A stretch of 64,000 nucleotides of DNA from Pyrinomonadaceae bacterium (GTDB taxonomy: Bacteria; Acidobacteriota; Blastocatellia; Pyrinomonadales; Pyrinomonadaceae), in assembly GCA_028284415.1 (NCBI GenBank), contig JANQRU010000004.1, positions 1,054,001 to 1,118,000 on the forward strand, written 5' to 3'. Each line of letters begins with the position of its first letter. Within the stretch, counting starts at the first letter, position 1. A program made the position numbers and the translations under genes. The notes under the pieces were generated by a model. The model made no database searches. It was not told the origin of the DNA and saw only the letters and a program-made list of their open reading frames with translations. Below, one piece after another: positions 56,808-64,000 of this stretch.

Positions 56808-57436
56808 GAGTCTTTCTCAAATTCTTTTTCTGTAAAAACACTATCAGCACTATATTGGTCTAATTCGATCTCATTATCTTTTATTGTTTGATTCCAAATA
56901 AAAATTTCATTCTGCACTTGGCAAAAGCCAAATAGATAGAGTTTTTCATTTGGAATTTTTAAGGTTTGTGACCAGAGCAAATTATCAAATTCAATTTCGG
57001 CAACGACTTCCTGCCGGAATTTGTTTGAGATCAAATAGGAGATCAATGCCATATCCTCATCAACTTCGGGTTCGGCTGTAAGTTTCCACCCCGTCAGATA
57101 ATTGGGTTTGAACTTCCGCTCATCCGTTTCGATCAAAACTAAGGCAGTGGCTTGAAGATATAGCTTATCTTGAACTTTTGGTTTATCGGAAAAAGTAGAT
57201 TCCAATCTGATTTCTCTAAGCAGAGTCACCGGATTTCTTTTTAAGATAAACACCTTGGCATGTTCAAATCTCACCTTATTTTCATCTTGAAAACCCGAGT
57301 AGATTTGAAGTTTGAGCTTTAGTTCCGTTGTCAGAGATTTTGGTTTTAGTAAGGAATTAGCCTTCCGCTCATTCTGAGCAAATACATTGAGACCAAGAAA
57401 GAGAATGACAATAATGGCAATGGGAAGTTTGTTCAT
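56804..57436 (-). CDS. Secreted hypothetical protein
   Basis: Starting at ATG 57434-57436 the protein has a signal peptide (MNKLPIAIIVILFLGLNVFA) and a mature part of about 190 residues with alternating beta strands. No domain is recognised. Its 3' end overlaps yedK by four bases on the opposite strand. An in-frame TTG-like extension to 57478 is rejected because it would bury the signal. Confidence 0.72.
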   Translation of the reverse strand: MNKLPIAIIVILFLGLNVFAQNERKANSLLKPKSLTTELKLKLQIYSGFQDENKVRFEHAKVFILKRNPVTLLREIRLESTFSDKPKVQDKLYLQATALVLIETDERKFKPNYLTGWKLTAEPEVDEDMALISYLISNKFRQEVVAEIEFDNLLWSQTLKIPNEKLYLFGFCQVQNEIFIWNQTIKDNEIELDQYSADSVFTEKEFEKDS

Positions 57437-57522
57437 ATCTGGTTGAAGTTCTGACGTGGTATAGTAATCGAAATCCAAGATAAATTACAATTTCCCCCAT
57501 TTAGAAGGAGAGAGATACAAGA

Positions 57523-59640
57523 ATGGAAAGGCTGCTAGTTGAGCTTAGTTCATTTAGAGAGCAATCCCGAAGAGATTTTCTAAAACAGATCGGTGGAGCT
57601 TCCTTTGGTCTATTCGCCATCCAGTTTTTGGGCGGAAATACGTTTGCTCAACAAAGAGCGGAACGCTTTCCAATTATCAAAGGCAAGCGAATGAACAAAT
57701 CTGCCTTTGTCTCAGCAACGGAATGCCCGACCAAACTCTTTTATATCGGAAAAAAAGAATACGCCAACGAGCAACTTGAAAACCCATTTATGAAGGCTCT
57801 GGGAGAAGGTGGCTTTCAGGTCGGTGAACTGGCAAAGTTTTATCATTCGGAGGGGTTTGAGATAAAGAGTCCGAACCTCAATAAAGCGATCGAACTTACC
57901 AGAAGTGTCTTAACCCTTCAAAAAAACACGACTATCTTTGATGGTGTTATTGCCACCAATGATATGCTCATTCGCCCCAATATCCTTATCAAGAACGGAA
58001 ATAATTTGGATTTAATCGAAGTTAAAGCAAAGGTCTTTGATTCAAGTAGAAAAGAACCATTTAGAACAAAGCGTGGAAAGATCAGAGCAGGTTGGCGACC
58101 GCATCTCTATGATGTCGCCTACCAAAAATATGTAATAAACAAAGCATATCCAAATCTAAAGGCTTCCTGTTACTTAATGATGATGGATAAATCTAAGGTT
58201 GCCGCAACGGATGGGCTTAATCAGAAATTTAAGATCGTTAAGATCAATGGACAGAAAAAGGCGGTCGCTTCACCAAAACTGACGGAAGCCGACAGAAAGG
58301 TAAAACTTCTCTCCAAGATAAATGTCGATAGTTATGTTGAAGAGCTATTCAGAGAAACGGCGGATGTTCGCGGTATCAAGATGGATTTTGCAAAGATGGT
58401 CGCTGTCTTTGCAACTGCCTTTCAGAGAGACGTTCGGCTTCGACCACAACCAGCTTCTATTTGTCGAAACTGTGAGTTTCAAAAAAAGGATGATGCATCC
58501 CCTTTGAGAAGCGGTTTTGAAGAATGCTGGACAAAGAGCCTTAAATGGACAAAAGAAGACCTCCAAGAACCAAATGTATTGAGGATTTGGAGTTTTCGGC
58601 AAAAGGATAAACTCATCAAGGCGGGACGAATAAAACAGTCACAAGTATTAAAATCAGACATCAATCCAAAACCCGATAAAAAGAAGGGGTTATCCAGAAC
58701 CCAAAGACAATGGAAACAGATTGAAAAGGTTAAGAATAATGACCCAACTCCCTATATTGATAAAGCAAACTTAAAACGGGTGATGAGAAGATGGGTTTAT
58801 CCACTTCATATGATCGATTTTGAGACCTCCTCCCCTGCTATTCCATTTATCAAGGGAATGAAACCCTATGAAGGAATCGCCTTTCAATATTCTCATCACG
58901 TTATTTATGAAGACGGACGGATTGAACAAAAGGGTGAGTTCCTGGAAGCGACACCCGGAACGTTTCCAAATTTTAGATTTATCCGTGCCTTAAAAAAAGA
59001 GCTTGAAAATGATGAGGGCAGTATCTTCAGATATTCAAATCATGAGAACACCTATCTCAATTACATCTATCGCCAACTGATGGCAAGTAATGAAAAGGAT
59101 AAGGTTGAGCTTTGTAATTTTATTGAAACCATCACCAAATCAACCGGAAGTAGTCGTGAAAAATGGTATGGCAAACGAAATATGATCGATCTTTGGGAAC
59201 TGGTCAAAAGATATTATTACGATCCATATACAAAGGGATCAAACTCAATCAAACAGGTTCTTCCCGCTATCTTGAATAGCTCAAAAGCATTACAGGAAAA
59301 ATACTCTAAGCCCATTTACGGCACAAAGGAAATGCCCTCGTTTAATTTTAAGAACTGGGTATGGCTTAAAAAGGATGCGAAAGGCAAGATAATCGACCCT
59401 TACAAACAACTTCCAAAGATGTTTCAGGATTTATCGGAAAGGGATGTCGAGTTACTTAGTTTTGATAACACATTAGGAGATGGCGGAGCTGCCCTTTCGG
59501 CTTACGGAAGACTACAATTTGAAGAGATGACAGATTATGAACGAAGTGAGATAGCCAAAGCCTTACTAAAGTATTGTGAGTTAGACACTTTTGCAATGGT
59601 GATGATTTATGAGGGATGGAAGGATTTACTAAAGGGTTAG
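57523..59640 (+). CDS. DUF2779-type nuclease with N-terminal Tat signal
   Basis: The protein starts with RRDFLKQIGGASFG and a hydrophobic run ending FAQ (residues 16-43), which is a Tat signal. From residue 57 it matches a DUF2779 protein: MNKSAFVSATECPTKLFY, a PD-(D/E)XK region with RPNILIK and LIEVKAK (Glu166, Lys168), a Cys cluster (ICRNCEF, later EECW) that may bind Fe-S, and a C-terminal RNase H-like exonuclease domain beginning HMIDFETSS and ending ELDTFAMV. The canonical first Asp of the nuclease core seems to be Asn153. AAGGAG precedes the first ATG, so the Tat part is probably translated. Confidence 0.82.
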   Translation: MERLLVELSSFREQSRRDFLKQIGGASFGLFAIQFLGGNTFAQQRAERFPIIKGKRMNKSAFVSATECPTKLFYIGKKEYANEQLENPFMKALGEGGFQVGELAKFYHSEGFEIKSPNLNKAIELTRSVLTLQKNTTIFDGVIATNDMLIRPNILIKNGNNLDLIEVKAKVFDSSRKEPFRTKRGKIRAGWRPHLYDVAYQKYVINKAYPNLKASCYLMMMDKSKVAATDGLNQKFKIVKINGQKKAVASPKLTEADRKVKLLSKINVDSYVEELFRETADVRGIKMDFAKMVAVFATAFQRDVRLRPQPASICRNCEFQKKDDASPLRSGFEECWTKSLKWTKEDLQEPNVLRIWSFRQKDKLIKAGRIKQSQVLKSDINPKPDKKKGLSRTQRQWKQIEKVKNNDPTPYIDKANLKRVMRRWVYPLHMIDFETSSPAIPFIKGMKPYEGIAFQYSHHVIYEDGRIEQKGEFLEATPGTFPNFRFIRALKKELENDEGSIFRYSNHENTYLNYIYRQLMASNEKDKVELCNFIETITKSTGSSREKWYGKRNMIDLWELVKRYYYDPYTKGSNSIKQVLPAILNSSKALQEKYSKPIYGTKEMPSFNFKNWVWLKKDAKGKIIDPYKQLPKMFQDLSERDVELLSFDNTLGDGGAALSAYGRLQFEEMTDYERSEIAKALLKYCELDTFAMVMIYEGWKDLLKG

Positions 59641-59644
59641 TTTT

Positions 59645-60688
59645 TTAATGCCAATTTTGATGCAAAATAACAGAAATTATTGAATGGGCTTTATTTACCG
59701 TCATTACCTCATTAAAATTACCTATTTTATCCTCGGTATATTTTTCCCTTAAATCGCTCAATCCGATAAATCGTTTCTTTTCGCTTTCAATTATTTCTCT
59801 TTTTGCCTCTTCGAGTTCAGGGTCATTTGAAAATGAAATAAGATTAGCAATCCGCTCCATCCGATTAATTGCCAACGGATGTGTATGATTATTTCCGCCA
59901 AAAAAAGTTTCGGTAAATGAAAACGCTCCCAAAAAACAAATTATGCTTGATAAAAACATATCCCTAATATCTTTGTTGATTGAAGAAAAGGCAAACCGAT
60001 CTGCTTCCAGTTCTCTTTGTTGCAATTTGTTTAACTCTTCTTTAATGAGTAATTCCTGAGAATTAAATTCAAAATAAGTTTCCCCGCCAAGTTTATTATG
60101 TCCGAGTTTTAAGTGAGCTAATTCATGTAGAAGCAAAAATATCTTTGAAGCCATGACTCCTGATTCGGACTCCATTCTTTCTTTATCAGGCAAGATATCT
60201 CCGATATCCACAAAGCCCTCCCCGGTTTTTATGTAATCCATCGCAATAATAAAAACCGCCTGAGAAAAAATATCTCTTTCATTTTCTAAAACTCCATCAA
60301 CAAGAATTTTTTTATCCCCTCGCTTATTTTTTAATACATCAGCGGCTTTTATAAAATCCGTATAGAGTTTAATAAGATTTAGTATCCCTTCAAAGATAAT
60401 TATCTGCTTTCTTTTCTTTTCTACCCGAGCTACTGAATTACAACTTCCGAAAGCAACGCCATAAATATCCGTTTCTTCTAACAGCGAAAAAGCCTCTTTG
60501 GTAAAAAGAGATTTATTATCATTAACTATTTTTCTTAAACCTTGAGATAATGGAGAGTCTAAAGAGGCAGTTATACTTTCTTTTTCAATACCGCTAATCT
60601 GAGTATTTAGGTGTTTTGCTTCAAGCGGTGTCGCCCTTGGCAAAACATCGGTAAATATTTTTTTTAGTTCACTCGTTTTTATTAACAT
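59645..60688 (-). CDS. M48-like zinc metalloprotease
   Basis: The zinc-binding HELAHLKLGH motif (HExxH) is clear near residue 187, with the third ligand Glu in QRELEADRFAF, as in the M48/Ste24/HtpX group. An N-terminal half of about 180 residues is mostly helical and unassigned. A single hydrophobic segment (SSIICFLGAFSF) follows the active site. It overlaps the start region of the upstream gene by 20 bases, so translation is probably coupled. The pair resembles associated defence modules with a membrane sensor and protease, which is inference. Confidence 0.83.
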   Translation of the reverse strand: MLIKTSELKKIFTDVLPRATPLEAKHLNTQISGIEKESITASLDSPLSQGLRKIVNDNKSLFTKEAFSLLEETDIYGVAFGSCNSVARVEKKRKQIIIFEGILNLIKLYTDFIKAADVLKNKRGDKKILVDGVLENERDIFSQAVFIIAMDYIKTGEGFVDIGDILPDKERMESESGVMASKIFLLLHELAHLKLGHNKLGGETYFEFNSQELLIKEELNKLQQRELEADRFAFSSINKDIRDMFLSSIICFLGAFSFTETFFGGNNHTHPLAINRMERIANLISFSNDPELEEAKREIIESEKKRFIGLSDLREKYTEDKIGNFNEVMTVNKAHSIISVILHQNWH

Positions 60689-61085
60689 GATAAAGAGCCG
60701 AAAGAAGGGCTTCTTCTAAATCCTCTTTAGTGGCAAAATTAACTTCTACTTCAGCAGTTTTTTCGTTTTCTCCTGAAGATAAAACCACTTTAACTTGTTT
60801 TTTTGAATTGCTATCCTCCTCCTTTATTTGTTCACTTTTATAAGAAGACCAAATCCAATTTGCCAAAATTCCGCCCAGAACCGATAGAGGAAGAGAAAAT
60901 ACTCCGATTGCAACCGCCAGTTCATACCAACTTTCAATTGCTCCCGTAATAACTTGAGGTTCTTCAAGTTCTATCTCCAATTCATCGGGTTTATTTTTTT
61001 CGAGTATCTCGTTTTCTAACTCAGCTAGAGAAACAATAAAACCCTCTTGACTTGAAATTATCTTAGCATCAATAGTTTTTTTCAT
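60669..61085 (-). CDS. Membrane protein coupled to the metalloprotease
   Basis: The protein of 138 residues has an acidic N-terminus, one membrane helix (about residues 55-78, ELAVAIGVFSLPLSVLGGIL), then a charged linker and a C-terminal domain with VEVNFATKEDLEEALLSAL. It shares 20 bases with the downstream protease gene. It has no recognised family and may recruit or regulate the protease. The IS1595 element is inserted about 67 bases upstream of its start and may have separated it from its promoter. Confidence 0.7.
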   Translation of the reverse strand: MKKTIDAKIISSQEGFIVSLAELENEILEKNKPDELEIELEEPQVITGAIESWYELAVAIGVFSLPLSVLGGILANWIWSSYKSEQIKEEDSNSKKQVKVVLSSGENEKTAEVEVNFATKEDLEEALLSALYHVNKNE

Positions 61086-61152
61086 TTTTTTATTAAATTT
61101 TAAGTTTATTCTAGAATGTATAAAACGCCATTGCGAATTTACAATAAATCTT

Positions 61153-61901
61153 GGGTCTATGGTAGCAGAAGTAGCTAGAGCGGGTACCGCTCTAATAGTT
61201 TAAGTAACAAATGCGATAAGTTTTCATCTCGATGATTAAATCTATATTCACATTCCTTCAAGTGCAAATAAAATGTGTGTTTTGCCACACCATTAAATTT
61301 GTGCAATCTTCTCATAGCATAAGACCAAAAACTTTCAATTCCGTTGATATGCGACTCATCATTAACAAACTCATCTTTCGAGTGAAGAACACGAAAATGT
61401 TTTTGATAACCGACATCAACCAGTCCGTTGTAACCACGCCAGCCATCGGAATGAATCACACTGTCAAGACTAACTTGACCCCTGATAATACGTTGCAATG
61501 TGGCTTTTTTAACATCTTCAACAATCTCTGCATAAACACATCCATTGCGTTTGAAGATACCAAAGACGATCGTTTTGCCCGAAGCCCCACGACGACGTTT
61601 ACCACGGATTCTTTTTCCACCGAAGTAGGATTCATCAACTTCAACTTCAGCATTGGAAAACGGAGAAGTACGTTCCGCTTCTTGGGCGATACGTTGGCGG
61701 ATTTTCAAAAATATCTGGTTGATCGATTTATGAGTCAGACCAGTAATTTCAACGACCCGATTGGCGGTCAAATCAAGAGCGAAGAACTTGATAATTTGAG
61801 GAGTTTTTCGCTCAGAAATTTTAGCATACCGATAATATCGGTTTAATTGAGTCATATCAGTAGTTTACAAGTTTATCATTACCTGTTTGCTACCATAGAC
61901 C
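61153..61901 (-). mobile_element. Intact IS1595-family insertion sequence
   Basis: Perfect 15-bp terminal inverted repeats, GGGTCTATGGTAGCA (61153-61167) and its complement (61887-61901), bound a 749-bp element with one transposase gene. An identical 8-bp target duplication, TAAATCTT, flanks it on both sides (61145-61152 and 61902-61909). Both features indicate a recent insertion. Confidence 0.95.
61175..61855 (-). CDS. IS1595-family (ISXO2-like) transposase
   Basis: The protein of 226 residues carries the ISXO2-like DDE domain: EVDESYFGGKRIRGKRRRG (first Asp), VIHSDGWRGYNGL (second Asp) and HINGIESFWSYAM (final Glu/Asn region). An N-terminal HTH-like region has ITGLTHKSINQIFLKIRQRI. The N-terminal zinc ribbon of longer members is absent. 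It fills nearly the whole IS. Confidence 0.95.
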   Translation of the reverse strand: MTQLNRYYRYAKISERKTPQIIKFFALDLTANRVVEITGLTHKSINQIFLKIRQRIAQEAERTSPFSNAEVEVDESYFGGKRIRGKRRRGASGKTIVFGIFKRNGCVYAEIVEDVKKATLQRIIRGQVSLDSVIHSDGWRGYNGLVDVGYQKHFRVLHSKDEFVNDESHINGIESFWSYAMRRLHKFNGVAKHTFYLHLKECEYRFNHRDENLSHLLLKLLERYPL

Positions 61902-62040
61902 CTAAATCTTATTTTATTTTTCCATATAATTTGTAAAACTTTTACACCGAACCAAAAACAAATTCTTCCAGTTATTACTCCTGCAATCTTTTCCTAAAAA
62001 AACTAGTTGGATAAAAAAACTGTTCAAAACGGAGGAATAA

Positions 62041-62205
62041 TTAATAACGAAACAAGTATTTATTCAGGCGGGTCTTGCCAATCCGAATATCAAAGCAAAT
62101 TTTTTAGCAGATGGATTAGAGCAACCCGACACAGATTATTGTATAAAGGTGCATGAAGGATTTCATAATATTACGCGGTTGGCTTTGTATTTTCAGAACT
62201 ATTAG
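62041..62205 (+). pseudogene. Possible gene fragment without a start codon
   Basis: A 54-codon frame looks protein-like (FIQAGLANPNIKANFLADGL, then VHEGFHNITRLALYF) but has no usual start codon. GGAGGA lies just upstream at 62031-62036, so a missing or altered start is possible. I recognise no family. It overlaps the 3' end of the endonuclease remnant on the other strand. Confidence 0.25.
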
Positions 62206-62614
62206 AAACTTCTTCGTTTGGAGGAGGCTCCGACAAACAATTGGTAAGCACAACAATTGCCATTAACAACATTAAAAATGTCTCGTCATTAGCGGCTTGC
62301 GTATTTTTTCTATCTTCCGATGGATACAGATGTCCTTTGGCAAATCCCGAACCTATATAGGAGCTTTTATTAATTCTCCAACTGACATGAAGTTTTGCGT
62401 CTTCGGGAAAGAGGTCTTGACTATCGGCATCTCCAAAATCTTTTCTGGCAACGTGCCAATTAACCCAATTGAGACCGCCTCTGGATTTGTTATAGGGCAA
62501 GATAAATCCACTATGAATAACGAGAAAATTATCGGGATTATTGATATTGGAAGTAGCCCGGATCGGATTGCCAAAAACAATCAATATCAACTTGAGCAAA
62601 AACGATTTGAACAA
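62171..62614 (-). pseudogene. Truncated DNA/RNA non-specific endonuclease (NucA/EndoG type)
   Basis: The N-terminal 110 residues match this beta-beta-alpha-metal nuclease family: VFGNPIRATSNINNPDNFLV, YNKSRGGLNWVNWHV and the active-site region GFAKGHLYPSEDR, whose His is retained. The family normally continues with a TNMxPQ-type metal motif and another 100 residues. Here, after NDETFLM, the sequence turns hydrophobic and stops, which indicates a frameshift or truncation. The metal-binding Asn is lost, so it is probably inactive. Confidence 0.65.
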
Positions 62615-62758
62615 GAAATAACAGGCAAAAGAAAACTATCGCTTTCCTGATTATGTGCTTTATCATTTTTCTTTTCTTTCTAATACTTACTTAAAATTTG
62701 ATTTCAGTAATTTTTTTTAGCTGATTAAAATAAAAGCTAGATTCTAAAAATCTTAAAC

Positions 62759-63136
62759 TTATTGAACGAAAAAAGTGCAACCAAACAAATTCAATATCTT
62801 CTCGCTCGCTTCATATATAGCAATAGCCGTAACTGGTAACGCGAGAACCGAAGTAATAATTGTAATTATCCAGACCATTTTTCTACTTAATCCAAACAAA
62901 TTTACTACATTAATTGTTTTCTTAATTTCATCAAGTTTACTTTCAATGCTCTCGGTAATTTTATAAAGCGTAATAGTGACACTATGTGAAGCAACTAAAT
63001 CAGTTGAAATACTCCATTGAAATTCAATTTTGGGATTCACAAAGTTAACTTCTTGGGGGTTCTTACCACCGATTGTTAATGAAGCTGCTAATAAATTAGC
63101 TATGAGGCTTTCAGATGAAGGATTAGCTTGTTTCAC
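62759..63136 (-). CDS. Small membrane-associated hypothetical protein, start uncertain
   Basis: The C-terminal half has a membrane helix (MVWIITIITSVLALPVTAIA). The N-terminal part is beta-rich and mixed. The GTG at 63134-63136 is one possible start, but the reading frame stays open and coding-like upstream to about 63230 without an ATG. The true start may be lost or non-standard. A coiled coil (ITESIESKLDEIKKTI) precedes the helix. It resembles the 60669-61085 protein only in having a charged domain beside one helix. Confidence 0.5.
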   Translation of the reverse strand: MKQANPSSESLIANLLAASLTIGGKNPQEVNFVNPKIEFQWSISTDLVASHSVTITLYKITESIESKLDEIKKTINVVNLFGLSRKMVWIITIITSVLALPVTAIAIYEASEKILNLFGCTFFVQ

Positions 63137-63247
63137 AGTAACCGAAATTTGATCTGGTTTTCCATCTTCAATTTTCTTTACTTTTTTTTCACTTTCTTTA
63201 TTTGCAATGTCGTTCTTTTTTAATTTAATTTTTCATCCACATAAAAC

Positions 63248-63436
63248 CTAGATAGGAATTTCAACTGTCCCGAGATACGTAACATTTTCACTTTCATCAT
63301 CTGAAAAAAACAAACCTGAAAATTTTTCTAATAGCTCGGACGAGAAGGGAGAGGTTACGTAAGAAATAGAGTTATTAACGAAGTAAACTAAAGCTATTAT
63401 TAAACTGAGACTAATAATTATGAAGATTAGAAACAA
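63248..63436 (-). CDS. Small membrane protein, weak
   Basis: A hydrophobic stretch (MFLIFIIISLSLIIALVYFV) precedes a short acidic tail ending VTYLGTVEIPI. The start is TTG and the frame is open further upstream without an ATG. It lies upstream of the 62759-63136 gene in the same direction. It may be genuine or a fragment. Confidence 0.35.
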   Translation of the reverse strand: MFLIFIIISLSLIIALVYFVNNSISYVTSPFSSELLEKFSGLFFSDDESENVTYLGTVEIPI

Positions 63437-63509
63437 AGAACCTAAAACATTAATGACGAAATAGGCAAAAACTACCCTAATTCATTTCAGGACGGGGTTA
63501 CTTTTGTAT

Positions 63510-63546
63510 AAAAAAAGAGGAAAACGTCATTGATTACGCTTTCCTC
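63510..63546 (-). terminator. Intrinsic terminator
   Basis: A stem of GAGGAAA (63517-63523) with TTTCCTC (63540-63546) is followed on the minus strand by a run of seven T. It lies about 30 bases past the stop codon of the 63578 gene. Confidence 0.85.
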
Positions 63547-63577
63547 AACTTAAACTAACCTGTAGCAAAGTTGCTTT

Positions 63578-64000
63578 TTATTGGGGAGTTATAGCAGCTA
63601 AAGCTTCATTTAAAATCTCATATAGTTCTGTTTGTTCTGTACAATCAGTCACCCAATCCCGTCTTGAACCTCTCGGGTCTGGACTACCTCTTAAAACGCA
63701 TCCGTCCGTTCTTTGAATCGCTCTTGTTAATCTGTTTCTAGCCCTTCTTAAATTATTATTCTGAATCGCTGAAAGAGCTTGATTTAAGAATTCGAGAAGT
63801 CTTGTTCGATGCCGTTCCCGAGTTATCTGATTCCTCTCTAAATTTGTTATTAAGTCAATAGCCTCAAGTATTTTTAACTCGGCAAATCGCTCAGCATTAA
63901 CCACTATTCCGCCCCAAAAGGGATTTCCGTCAACAACATCATTTAGTGTGATTGCGACTTGATTACTACCATCAGAATCCATAATGTAGAGATCGTTCTC
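63578..64000 (-). CDS. TolB/PD40-type propeller protein, 5' end outside window
   Basis: The frame is open to the window edge. Its first visible residues, ENDLYIMDSDGSNQVAIT, are a typical TolB-like PD40 propeller blade, so an internal Met at 63982 is not the start. The visible C-terminal 120 residues are helical (LLEFLNQALSAIQNNNLRRA) with two cysteines. Such proteins are exported. The bulk of the gene, with other blades and probably a signal peptide, lies to the right of the window. Confidence 0.75.
   Translation of the reverse strand, partial: ENDLYIMDSDGSNQVAITLNDVVDGNPFWGGIVVNAERFAELKILEAIDLITNLERNQITRERHRTRLLEFLNQALSAIQNNNLRRARNRLTRAIQRTDGCVLRGSPDPRGSRRDWVTDCTEQTELYEILNEALAAITPQ

Noticed and set aside
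61232..61846. Plus-strand 204-codon frame
   Set aside because: It is the antisense shadow of the IS1595 transposase.

Overview
The window looks like chromosomal DNA of an Acidobacteriota member, most likely of the Blastocatellia/Pyrinomonadaceae type. The basis is three VWFA-related lipid-exported proteins of the kind expanded in Acidobacteria (5860-6768, 10196-12412, 12481-14607), large YD-repeat proteins, a propeller-type sensor kinase, a PqqD-domain protein with a secreted Cys-rich tail, and AT-rich sequence. This is a family-level inference; there is no rRNA gene here to confirm it.

Left part (1 to about 24.8 kb), core chromosome. It holds tRNA-Ala(GGC), an enoyl-CoA hydratase, a PilZ protein, thioredoxin reductase (trxB), a Blc-like lipocalin, an FmdB zinc ribbon with a VWA protein, an OmpA-family protein with a repeated cytosolic Asp-aromatic-x-Lys-Thr motif, selB, two tandem VWA proteins, a GAF-GAF-sigma54 activator, a TPR lipoprotein with a HIT hydrolase, a response regulator and sensor kinase pair, and a SUMF1-like protein. 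Intrinsic terminators close most of these units.

Right part (about 24.8 kb to the window end), a probable integrative island. Its left boundary is a 3' fragment of tRNA-Asn (24761-24807), still followed by the native tRNA terminator on its chromosomal side and by a tyrosine recombinase on the other side. By the usual geometry of tRNA-targeted integration the island runs rightward for more than 39 kb, with the intact tRNA-Asn beyond the window. Cargo includes two RHS/YD-repeat giants with different C-terminal toxin-like domains (an HET-C/zinc phospholipase-like domain and an M15-type peptidoglycan peptidase-like domain, the latter with a candidate periplasmic immunity gene), a beta-helix exoprotein, a secreted EEP-fold hydrolase, a Tat-exported protein-glutaminase-like enzyme, a second recombinase, a frameshifted P-loop NTPase, a umuD-umuC-yedK SOS cassette, a DUF2779-type nuclease carrying a Tat signal, an M48-like metalloprotease with a membrane partner, an intact IS1595-family insertion sequence with perfect repeats and target duplication, a truncated DNA/RNA endonuclease, and a partial TolB-type propeller protein.

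The most novel items are RNA-like. Three loci (about 34.4-34.6, 39.2-39.4 and 51.7-51.9 kb) carry a related structured element of about 165-215 nt with conserved motifs, compensatory stem changes and a plus-strand intrinsic terminator. Each sits just upstream of, and antisense to, one of the large secreted-protein loci. A separate GC-richer, hairpin-dense block at about 52.4-52.8 kb looks like another structured RNA. Together with the toxin-like exoproteins these suggest a surface or antagonism island with its own RNA layer, which is inference.
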